Part shown: piece by piece, positions 24,609-33,200 of the stretch
How positions within the stretch are numbered: position 1 is the stretch's first letter
Layout of the letters: every line of letters begins with the position of its first letter
NCBI RefSeq assembly: GCF_017982655.1
Contig: NZ_JABXYX010000001.1
Span: forward strand, 1 to 64,000
DNA from: Brasilonema sp. CT11
GTDB lineage: Bacteria > Cyanobacteriota > Cyanobacteriia > Cyanobacteriales > Nostocaceae
DNA length: 64,000 nt
Reading direction: 5' to 3'
Made by a program: the position numbers and the translations under genes
The notes under the pieces: generated by a model
Told to the model about the DNA's origin: nothing
Databases searched by the model: none
What the model saw: the letters and a program-made list of their open reading frames with translations, nothing else

Positions 24609-27600
24609 GGCACTTTGGTGGTGTTTGCCAAGAATTCTGCTTTTGTGTTGGAGCTTGGGCTGTAAATATGACTTCGCCCTTGGGACCGAATACCCAGCCA
24701 GTCGCTTCTAATATTGGGGCTGGTGTGGTAGGATTTGGATTGGTGGAAATATTTGTTCTAGAGTTTTTGTCTATTTCAGGGTTGAGTGTTACCCAATCTA
24801 CCTGCACGGCGTCAGGTGTGAGAATGTCTTTGGGGTTGGGAGGTAAGCCGCCGCGCCCGGTGATGATGAAACTGCTTTTCGCGTAGTTGGGGGAGTTGCA
24901 ACTTTGGGCAAGTTTGGTGTCAATTGGTACTGATGGTAAGTTAACTAAGTCACTGTTGACGTCGATGTCGGGTGTGTTTAGCTGAACTGTGCCGTTTACG
25001 CCAAATTCTGAACTGGCGGTGATGTCACTTAGAGAAGTTAGATTTTGGCGGGGTTGAATGCCATAGATGCCAAAGGCTTTAATGTCTACTCTACCACCAG
25101 TGCCAGTGAAGGCATTAGCGGTGATGTCGCTATTTTCTCTTGGGACAGCGACGATGAAGCCATTGGGAGCATTGATTGTGATGTTACCTCCGTCTCCAGG
25201 TTGCTGTGCTGTGCCTGCGGTGGTGGAAATTTCACTGCCGCGACGCAACAGCAATAAGTCCGCAATGTTCAACTTGAGGTTGCCGCCATTGCCAGAGAGA
25301 GTCTGTGCTGTAATCTCACCGTTGTCGAGGCGTACGGAATTAGCAGTAATACCAAGGTCACCCGCTACACCTTCTCCTCGGCTGCTGACTGTAATTGCTC
25401 CATCAGAGATAAGCAATTGCTGTGTAGTAATAGTCAAGTTTCCTCCTTTTCCTGTCCCCTGAGTGCCAGCAATCAAACCACTGGGAAACAGAGACCTACT
25501 ATCGGCGGAGATACCAATCAGTTGTATGCTGTCAGCAGTGACAGTCAAATTCCCGCCATTACCCGCACCAAATGTGGCAGCACCAACTTGTGCCCCATCG
25601 CGCACGAGTAACTGTTGGGTTTTAATCGTCAAATCTCCTGCATTCCCTGTGGAGTCTGGGTTAGCTTGAGCAGACAAGCCAGAGCGATTAATCAGTTGCA
25701 CTTTGTTGGCGGTGACAGTCAAGTTCCCCCCCTTGCCACTACCAAATGTGCCAGCACTGACTTGTGCCCCATTCTGAATCAGCAATTCACTTGCGTTAAT
25801 TCTCAAGTCTCCCGCATTCCCTGTTGCGCCTGAATAAGTAGAAGTAGACAACAGACTGGGAAACGGCTGACCATTGGCGAAGGTACCGGTACCAATCAGT
25901 TGCACTTTATTGGCGGTAACAGTCAAGTTCCCCCCCTTGCCACTACCAAGTGTGCCAGCACTGACCTGTGCCCCATTCTGAATCAGCAATTCACCTGTGT
26001 TAATTCTCAAGTCTCCCGCATCCCCGCTTGAGCCTGGGCGAGCTTGAGTACCCAAGCCGCTGGGAAACGATTGACCATTGACTTTGGTACCGGCACCAAT
26101 TAGTTGCACTCTATTGGCGGTGACAGTCAAGTTCCCCCCCTTGCCACTACCAAGTGTGTCAGTACTGACCTGTGCCCCATTCTGAATCAGCAATTCACCT
26201 GTGTTAATTCTCAAATCTCCCGCATCCCCGGTTGAGCCTGTGCTAGCATTCAAGCCGCTGGGAAACGAATTATCGGCGGAGCGAGCAAACCCAACCAGTT
26301 GCATCTTGTCTGCTGTAACAGTCAAATTCCCCCCCTTGCCACTACCAAATGTGCTAGTACTTGCTTGTGCTCCATCCTGAATCAGCAATTCACCTGTGTT
26401 AATTCTCAAGTCTCCCGCATTTCCGGTTGCGCCTGGATAAGCTTGAGCAAACAAGCCTCCGAAAATCTGACCATCGGCAGAGCGACCAACCCCAACCAGT
26501 TGCACCTTGTCAGCTGTAACAGTCAAATTCCCCCCCTTGCCACTACCAAATGTTCCAGTAACTACCTGTGCCCCATCCTGAATGAGCAGTTCCCTTGTGT
26601 TAATTCTTAAGTCTCCCGCATTTCCGGTTGCGCCTGGATAAGCTTGAGCCGACAAGCCGCTGAAAATCTGATCATCAGCAGCAGAGGTACCAATGACCTC
26701 CACTAACTCAGTAGCCTTCACAACCATTACTCCACCAGACTCCACCCCTAGAGTACTTGCCTCTATTTGGGAACCATTGGTCAGAGTGATGCGCCTGCTC
26801 CAAACTTGTATATCACCGCCACCCGCACCACTAGCATCTACTGCTGCCTGTTGAGATAATTGAATGTTCCCAAAGTTTTGCACACCATCATAGCCCAAAG
26901 CAAAACCTTTCTTAATGGGGGTGAGGCTTACTAAACTGTTATCTCCCACACTGCCCAATTCTATCCTTCCGCCAGCAGTCTTGAGCGTTGCCCCTTCTAA
27001 GCTGACATCACCCCCTACTAATGCTAAGGTTTGATTGGATGGCACTCGTAAACCAGATGTAGTATCAATCAGTTCAGTTGTTGTCCTAATTCCTTGTCCA
27101 TCACCCTGCACCTGAATCTTTCCCGGATTTGTCCCATATTGCAAACCAAGGGGGACACTCACAGTTAGCAGGGCTGCGCCTTGGGCAGGCTTTGCACTAA
27201 ACTCTGTACCATCCGCAAACTTCAAACTACTCGCCGTACTCGCTACAAACGAACCCCTAACATCCAAACTGGCATTTGGTCCAAAAATAATCCCATTTGG
27301 ATTAATCAAAAACAGATTAGCATTACCCAAAACACCAAGTTTCCCAAAAATCCTAGATGCGTCACTCCCCGTCACCCGACTCAGAATATTCTCAATCCCA
27401 CTTGGGTTAGCAAAATACGCCTCTCGTCCTTCACCGATATTAAATTGTGAGAAACTGTGAAACAGATTAGCACCGCGAATCGCTCCACCATCAATTCTGT
27501 CAGCTTGCGGGCTTGTTGGCGTGACCACAGAACTTTCTGCTCCTAAAGTCCTATCAGCCACAGGTTTGAGTTCTTGAGCAAGAGTGGAATTTGCAGAGAA

Positions 27601-27771
27601 TGCGAGTGGGAGCAACACGGCTGCGGCGATAAGCGTTTGCGTAGCGCGCCCTATGCCTGCGGCACGGCTACGCCTATCGGCGCTAGCTTGCTGCCAAAGG
27701 CAGATCGCACACACCGGAGAAATCCCTAACTTTAATAAAAGCCTGCACTTTTGAGCATTCATCTCTAACAA
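24598..27771 (-). CDS. Filamentous hemagglutinin-type exoprotein (TpsA), operon with TpsB
   Basis: A 1057-residue exoprotein. It has an unusually long basic N-region (residues 1-45) followed by a hydrophobic signal core (LIAAAVLLPLAFSANSTLAQ, ending at residue 66). The TPS/haemagglutination domain covers about 70-200 (GGAIRGANLFHSFSQFNI, FLINPNGIIFGPNASLD). A beta-helix with six repeats of 58-68 residues follows (about 383-770; GNAGDLRINTGELLIQ, GSGKGGNLTVTA). The C-terminal module is shared with the two tandem exoproteins (CNSPNYAKSSF, GLPPNPKDIL, LEATGWVFGPKGEVIF). Codons 23-45 derive from a palindromic interspersed repeat, so the signal region was extended by an insertion. It overlaps tpsB by 11 bp and is its probable cognate substrate. 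Confidence 0.9.
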   Translation of the reverse strand: MLEMNAQKCRLLLKLGISPVCAICLWQQASADRRSRAAGIGRATQTLIAAAVLLPLAFSANSTLAQELKPVADRTLGAESSVVTPTSPQADRIDGGAIRGANLFHSFSQFNIGEGREAYFANPSGIENILSRVTGSDASRIFGKLGVLGNANLFLINPNGIIFGPNASLDVRGSFVASTASSLKFADGTEFSAKPAQGAALLTVSVPLGLQYGTNPGKIQVQGDGQGIRTTTELIDTTSGLRVPSNQTLALVGGDVSLEGATLKTAGGRIELGSVGDNSLVSLTPIKKGFALGYDGVQNFGNIQLSQQAAVDASGAGGGDIQVWSRRITLTNGSQIEASTLGVESGGVMVVKATELVEVIGTSAADDQIFSGLSAQAYPGATGNAGDLRINTRELLIQDGAQVVTGTFGSGKGGNLTVTADKVQLVGVGRSADGQIFGGLFAQAYPGATGNAGDLRINTGELLIQDGAQASTSTFGSGKGGNLTVTADKMQLVGFARSADNSFPSGLNASTGSTGDAGDLRINTGELLIQNGAQVSTDTLGSGKGGNLTVTANRVQLIGAGTKVNGQSFPSGLGTQARPGSSGDAGDLRINTGELLIQNGAQVSAGTLGSGKGGNLTVTANKVQLIGTGTFANGQPFPSLLSTSTYSGATGNAGDLRINASELLIQNGAQVSAGTFGSGKGGNLTVTANKVQLINRSGLSAQANPDSTGNAGDLTIKTQQLLVRDGAQVGAATFGAGNGGNLTVTADSIQLIGISADSRSLFPSGLIAGTQGTGKGGNLTITTQQLLISDGAITVSSRGEGVAGDLGITANSVRLDNGEITAQTLSGNGGNLKLNIADLLLLRRGSEISTTAGTAQQPGDGGNITINAPNGFIVAVPRENSDITANAFTGTGGRVDIKAFGIYGIQPRQNLTSLSDITASSEFGVNGTVQLNTPDIDVNSDLVNLPSVPIDTKLAQSCNSPNYAKSSFIITGRGGLPPNPKDILTPDAVQVDWVTLNPEIDKNSRTNISTNPNPTTPAPILEATGWVFGPKGEVIFTAQAPTQKQNSWQTPPKCHEK
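25462..26625 (-). repeat. Six imperfect tandem repeats inside the TpsA gene
   Basis: Units starting at G-(N/D)-A-G-D-L lie at residues 383, 450, 515, 583, 651 and 709, giving periods of 67, 65, 68, 68 and 58 codons. The LRIN-ELLIQ-GAQ and GSGKGGNLTVTA segments are nearly invariant, while the 15-20 codons after the QLIG or QLVG motif vary. The layout parallels the repeats at 14795-15964 in an independent gene. Confidence 0.75.
27636..27705. repeat. Palindromic interspersed repeat inserted in frame in the TpsA signal region
   Basis: GCGTAGC (27639-27645) and GCTACGC (27667-27673) form a perfect stem around GCGCCCTATGCCTGCGGCAC. The G+C content is far above the flanks. This resembles the short palindromes scattered in Nostoc-type genomes. 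It contributes about 23 codons (WQQASADRRSRAAGIGRATQ) just before the hydrophobic signal core. Confidence 0.6.
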
Positions 27772-27818
27772 ACAGAACCTCCTAGCGCTGTGATTGCAGT
27801 TGCAATCTTTTTTGAGTC

Positions 27819-27915
27819 AACCATATTTACTGGCAGTCAAAATCACCTCTGCATACTTATCAGGTTTCAGCATATAAGTTTTATGCAAATTCCACTAAAT
27901 CTTTACAAAACTTCA
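27819..27915 (-). promoter_or_regulatory. Conserved leader element, copy 4 (upstream of the TpsA-TpsB-CHAT operon)
   Basis: On the minus strand this reads AAGTTTTGTAAAGATTTAG, TTTGCATAAAACTTATATGC, GCAGAGGTGATTTTGACTGC and CAGTAAATATGG. It is the most diverged copy but is collinear with the other three. It ends about 50 bp before the TpsA start. This is one of three things in the 27772-28492 intergenic stretch; the others are a small ORF at 28159-28401 and a short GC-rich repeat at 28115-28147. Confidence 0.55.
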
Positions 27916-28114
27916 TTAACTGAGTGTAAAATAAACCCCATACAATCAATTGTGCGGGGAGTACTGTGATTGATGTCGCAGCACCTACTGACTTCTCGGC
28001 TTCAATTACACGAGTTTGACGCATAATTTGCAAATTCTTTACAAAACTTCAGTCGTGGAGAAAAAAGAAATTTTCACTCATCTCGAATCCCCCGTCAACA
28101 TCCTTTGGGGTTTC

Positions 28115-28147
28115 CCCGCGTCAGCGCGTCACCACGTCTCCGTGTCT
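28115..28147. repeat. Short degenerate CGCGTC/CGTGTC repeat
   Basis: A GC-rich run of imperfect units (CGCGTCAGCGCGTCAC, then CACGTCTCCGTGTC) in an otherwise AT-rich gap. It is of the kind often seen between genes in filamentous cyanobacteria. No function is evident. Confidence 0.4.
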
Positions 28148-28158
28148 GTTCAACCCAA

Positions 28159-28401
28159 TCAGTCAAGTTCCATCTGCTGCTCGTGCCCTTGGTGCATTCG
28201 TTCTACTTCTAAAAGTTTTTGCATTTTTTGCCAGCGCGAAATATCTTCAACGCTGACAAAACCTATTCGCACTGGCTGATATGTCAACTGTCCAGAATTC
28301 GTGCGTTTTATCTCAACCCGGAAAAGTTCACCACGCTCAAAGTGAGTGAACACCAACTCTGAATCCTGCTTACCGCAAACCCATGAAACCTTTGTACACA
28401 T
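28159..28401 (-). CDS. Conserved-looking hypothetical small protein
   Basis: An 80-residue ORF with a protein-like composition: MCTKVSWVCGKQDSELVFTH, FERGELFRVEIKRTNSGQ, and a charged helical end (WQKMQKLLEVERMHQGHEQQ). There is no signal peptide or membrane segment. The N-terminal half looks like a small beta-domain with two Cys; the C-terminal helix may mediate dimerisation. I recognise no named family. It stands alone between the TpsA operon and the carbamoyltransferase, transcribed in the same direction as both. Confidence 0.5.
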   Translation of the reverse strand: MCTKVSWVCGKQDSELVFTHFERGELFRVEIKRTNSGQLTYQPVRIGFVSVEDISRWQKMQKLLEVERMHQGHEQQMELD

Positions 28402-28492
28402 CGCTGCGGATTCGGTTAATGCTGAGAAGACTCGCTTAATTGATTTGTTTAATACTTTCCAAACATCCTCTTAACCCGGAGATCCTAAACTT

Positions 28493-30229
28493 TTATTTTT
28501 CGATCAGGTAATCTTCAATTACTAAAGCATCTAATCCTGTTGTATAAAATACACTAATGGCGTCTTCAACTGAATGAATAATTGGCTTACCCATAATATT
28601 GAAGCTAGTATTTAATATTAGTGGGATACCAGTTAATTGATAAAATTCGTAGATCAGATCGTAGTATTTTTCTGACCATTCTCTTTTAACGCTTTGCAGG
28701 CGTCCTGTATTGTTAACGTGAACGACAGCGGGAACTTTTTCCAATACCTCTGATTTAAATTTTAAAGTTATATTCATATAGGGTGATTCCTGATAGTTAT
28801 CGAAATATTCATCTCCAAATTCATGTAATATTGATGGCGCTAAAGGACGAAATTTTTCCCGAAATTTTACTCGACTATTAATTCGATCCATCATATCTTC
28901 TGGGCGAGGATCTGCTAAGATTGAACGATTGCCTAAAGCTCTTGGACCGAATTCAGCCTTACCCTGCGCCCAACCAATGATTTTTCCCTGTGCTAGTAAA
29001 GCCGCTGCTTTTTTATGGATTTTACCAGGTAGATATTGCAAATCTTTAATGCTGCTAAACTTGCATAGATTGTCTAAAGTTTCTTTAGAAAAAGTTGAGC
29101 CTAAATATGGAGAGAAAAACCGCTTAGGAGGTTGAGCTTGGGGATTTTCTTCGTGATATGCTAGTAAGGCTGCACCGACGGCATTACCATCATCAGCAGG
29201 TGCAGAAGGGATATAGAGGCTGCGAAACTTGGTTTTTTCTAAAATTTGACCATTCCAGGTAGAATTAAGAGCACACCCACCACTCAAAGCTAAACAATCA
29301 GAAAATCCTCGGTCATATAAATTATTCAGCAGTTCTTCCATAATTTCCATAAAGATTAACTGCCCTGTATAAGCTAAATTAGCTGATATCAAAGGTGATT
29401 CATCTGGCTTTCGCATCATACTTTGGAGTTTTTCTATAACTGGAAAGTACAGATGGTTATTGAAATATATATCCAAACCTTTAACAGAAATCAGTGTTCG
29501 CAGCAATTGATACAAATTTTCATCGTATTTACCGTAGGGGGCTAGTCCCATTACTTTCCATTCTTCACCTTTAATGACATCAAAACTGCATAAAGCGCAG
29601 ACTAAAGCATAGAAATGTCCAAGATTACCATTACCAAAACCTTCCCAAGGATTTTTAAGTGTTGAGAGTTTACCGTGTTTATATTGGTAAAAATCATAAG
29701 ATCCCCAGCCCCCATAAGCATCAATAATTGCACAAACAGCTGTATCAAAGGAACTCGAATAACAAGCATTAGCGGCGTGGGTTAAGTGATGTTCGTAATA
29801 CTTTACCTGAGTGGAATTTTTAATTTCGTGATTACCAAGCATATTTTGACCTGCCAAAGTCATGTTGTTAGCTTGTCCCTGCATGGTAGTTTGCAAAGAT
29901 GGCCAAGGCCAATTTAGTTTTTTATAGAAATCATTAAAAATAGGTAAATTGCCAGTTAATCTGGAAAATTCGGACATAATTTTAGTTAGTGCAACGATGG
30001 GCTGGCTCCAGCTAATTGCTACAACTAATTCAGCTTTGGGAGAACAATACTCGCGGATTAATTCAGGTGTCCGAATTAAATGGTCTGGAGGACAGTTGAA
30101 TGCCCTCTTGTTCTGCATATATCTTTCAGTTGCCTCTGCAAAAACTACTTCTCCGTGCGGATTAACAATAGCTAAAGCTGAATCGTGGACTGAGGCAGAC
30201 AATCCAATATAAAATTTGTTTTGGCTCAT
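28493..30229 (-). CDS. O-carbamoyltransferase (NodU/CmcH/TobZ family)
   Basis: A 578-residue enzyme that transfers a carbamoyl group from carbamoyl phosphate through carbamoyl-AMP to a hydroxyl. It has the N-terminal ASKHA-type start (YIGLSASVHDSALAIV), the iron/catalytic motif HHLTHA at residues 147-152, DAYGGWGSYDFY, GEEWKVMGLAPYGKY, LALSGGCALNSTWNG, and the C-terminal YrdC-like carbamoyl-AMP part (GKAEFGPRALGNRSILADPR, FREKFRPLAPSIL, LNTSFNIMGKPI). The length is normal for the family. It starts 51 bp after the terminal PKS gene in the same direction and is the only tailoring gene visible. A carbamate on a polyketide hydroxyl is therefore the likely final modification. Confidence 0.92.
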   Translation of the reverse strand: MSQNKFYIGLSASVHDSALAIVNPHGEVVFAEATERYMQNKRAFNCPPDHLIRTPELIREYCSPKAELVVAISWSQPIVALTKIMSEFSRLTGNLPIFNDFYKKLNWPWPSLQTTMQGQANNMTLAGQNMLGNHEIKNSTQVKYYEHHLTHAANACYSSSFDTAVCAIIDAYGGWGSYDFYQYKHGKLSTLKNPWEGFGNGNLGHFYALVCALCSFDVIKGEEWKVMGLAPYGKYDENLYQLLRTLISVKGLDIYFNNHLYFPVIEKLQSMMRKPDESPLISANLAYTGQLIFMEIMEELLNNLYDRGFSDCLALSGGCALNSTWNGQILEKTKFRSLYIPSAPADDGNAVGAALLAYHEENPQAQPPKRFFSPYLGSTFSKETLDNLCKFSSIKDLQYLPGKIHKKAAALLAQGKIIGWAQGKAEFGPRALGNRSILADPRPEDMMDRINSRVKFREKFRPLAPSILHEFGDEYFDNYQESPYMNITLKFKSEVLEKVPAVVHVNNTGRLQSVKREWSEKYYDLIYEFYQLTGIPLILNTSFNIMGKPIIHSVEDAISVFYTTGLDALVIEDYLIEK

Positions 30230-30280
30230 GGTAATTATTGGCAGAAATTAGTAACGATATCGAGATTTAGAAAAAGTCTC

Positions 30281-33200
30281 TTAATGAAAGCGATCAAGAC
30301 AAGCTTTTATCTTTTGAGCTAAGATACTAACATGAGGTTGTCTCAACAAGTTAAGATGCTCACCCGGAATACGATCAACATCAATTTGATGCTCAACTAA
30401 TTTACCCCATCCCCAGGTCGGATCTTGACTGGAATCTTGGGTAAAATCTCCAGTGCGGAACAAACTAACTTGACCTGAATAGCGTGAAGGACTGTAGTCT
30501 AATAAAGCTTGGTTGTTGATTTGGATAATCCGCAATAAACGGCTAACAGCAGGTTGACGTGACTTCATTAGTTCTATTGCTCGCGTGATGCTGCTAACAA
30601 TTTGCCGTGGTTTTAACAGATAATCCCATATAGTTAATTTCCCATCAATCGAATTAGAAATAGGTTGTTGATTGTTGGCAGAATTTAGTGAATAGAAGTA
30701 TTCATAGACATAAGGCCAAATTCGGGGAACAATGGAACTCCAAAAATTAGCGAACATTTTAAATTGAGAGTTTTTGACAATTTCTGGTGCTGGTTGATCG
30801 ATTAAACCTAACCACGCCACAAATTCACCCTCTTGTTGTAATTGTTGGGCTATTTCAAAAGCGAGATTAGCACCAAAAGACCATCCTGCTAAATAATACG
30901 GTCCTGTAGGTTGAACTAAGCGCAAAGCACCAAGATAATGACGAGCCATTTCGGGAATGCTGGTTAAAGGTGTTTCATTAACTTCTAAACCTATAGATTG
31001 CAGTCCATAAATTGGGTGATTTTCACCTAACAAACAGGATAATTCATAATAGGGAAAAACGACTCCAGCTAAGGGATGGAGCAAAAATAATGGGGATTGT
31101 CTTCCTGATGGTTGAAGCGGGATTAAGCAAGAGGGCAATTGTTCGGTAACTACTGGGGTTTGGCTAGTAGCTAGCAATAGAGATTCTAACTGTAAAACTT
31201 CATCAGCTAAATAATCTACGACTGCGCCTAAAGTGGGATATTTAAAAGTTAAAGTTGAAGGTAAATTACATCCCAAACTATTCTGCAAGCGATTTCTTAA
31301 TTCCACAGACATTAACGAATCCATACCTAGATCGAAAAATGCTTGCTGCAAATTTGGCACTTGGTTAACATTTAATCCCATCAAGTGAACTACTTGAGCT
31401 TGCACGTGAGCAACTAACAATTGACGGCGATCGCCAGCTGGAGCTTTCCGTAGTTGTTTTTGAAACTTAGTAACAGATTGTTGCGGTAAATATGTTTCGG
31501 ATGCAGAGGTAAAATCTTCAAAAAACTTGGCATTAACTCCTTGGGGAAGTTGGGCTAAAAATTTCGACCAATCAAGGGAAATCACTCCCGCCTGAGTCAA
31601 ATCATGCTGGAGTAAATATTCAAATGCTTTCAATGCTTGTGGAGATGTCATTTGATTCATGCCTCCAGTTTGCCATTGCGCCTCGCGCTGAGTACCAACA
31701 GCCGCAGCCATTCCTAACTTATTCCAAGCTCCCCAATTCACGCTCAATCCAGGTAAACCTTGCAGGTGTCGATAATGAGCTAGGGCATCCACAAAAGCAT
31801 TTGCTGCCACGTAGTTGCCTAAGCCTGATGCTCCTACAAGCGAAGAACCAGAAGAAAATAATACGAAAAAGTCTAGAGGTAGATTCTGGGTGAGGGTGTG
31901 TAAATTCCAAGTTCCAGCTACTTTGGGTGCAAATACTTTGCGAAATAGTTCCCATTGATGATCTCTCAGCAGCCGATCTTCAAAGATACCAGCAGAATGG
32001 ATAATGCCTTTTAAAGGTGGTAAAGATGACTGGATTTGATGCAAAATCCGCTCTAGTTGCTCAGTAACAGAAATATCAGCTTCCGCTACTACAACTGTTG
32101 CTCCTACTTGCTCTAGTTCCTGAATAGTTACTTTAGCTTCTTCGTCAGGACTACTGCGCCCAATTAAAACTAAATATCGTGCTCCCTGAACCACCATCCA
32201 ACTAGCTACTGCTAAACCAATTCCCCCTAAACCACCAGCAATTAAGTAGGTAGCATCAGATGAAAATTGCAGTGGCGGGGCTTCTATAGCTTCGATTTGC
32301 TTTAACCGCAATAGATATCTTTGTCCCTGGCGAATAGCTAAATGTTCTTTACTGTCGAGATCGGGCGATAAAATTTCAGCCGATAAAACTGAACTTTCTG
32401 CTGGATCTGCTGAGGGATCTAAATCTATTAAGCGACAGCTAAATTCTGGATGTTCCATCGCGATCGTTTTGCCCAAACCCCACAAAGTCGATTCTGTTGG
32501 CGCGATATTAGTTTGGTTGCGATCTACTAATTGAGTGCCTCTAGTAACTAACCAAAGCGAAGGGGATTGAGCGAAGTTAGCTTTAATCAGAGATTGAACT
32601 AAATGTAAAATGCTGCCGCAGCCTAGTTCTAAAGTTTTGTCTATATTTACCGCCGTCAATTCTTGGCGGTTGGCTGTATCTAGGCTCCAACAGTGAATAA
32701 TTCCACCTAAAGATCCATACTTTTGACTAATATCTGCTAGCAATCGCTCGAAGTCTGCTGGATTAGCTGGATCTACCTGAAATGCGGTTTCAGTTACTTG
32801 TTGGTATTTGGTGCCTGGGAAGACTAAGTTATATTTTTCTCCCCGATCTTGTAATTGTGCGGCTAATTGATCACCTACTCCTGTTGCATCGCTAAAAATC
32901 AGCCAATTCTGAGGATTGGAGATAGGCAGAGATTCTGAGCGGGCTATAATAACCGCCGACTGAGACATAATTTGGCGATCACTTAATTGGGAAACAATAT
33001 TAATAGTATCTTCAAAACCATTTTTATCTAACAATTCTATCCAGCGATCAGCACTCAACAAAGGATAGTTAGGTCTTACATCTAAATCGGTAAATTTCCA
33101 CCATCCCTCGGTTAATCCAAAGGTTAGATCGATCCAGCCCATTGGCTGACTACCTTCAATTAATAATAGTAAACCTCCTGGCGCTAATAATTGGTGAACG

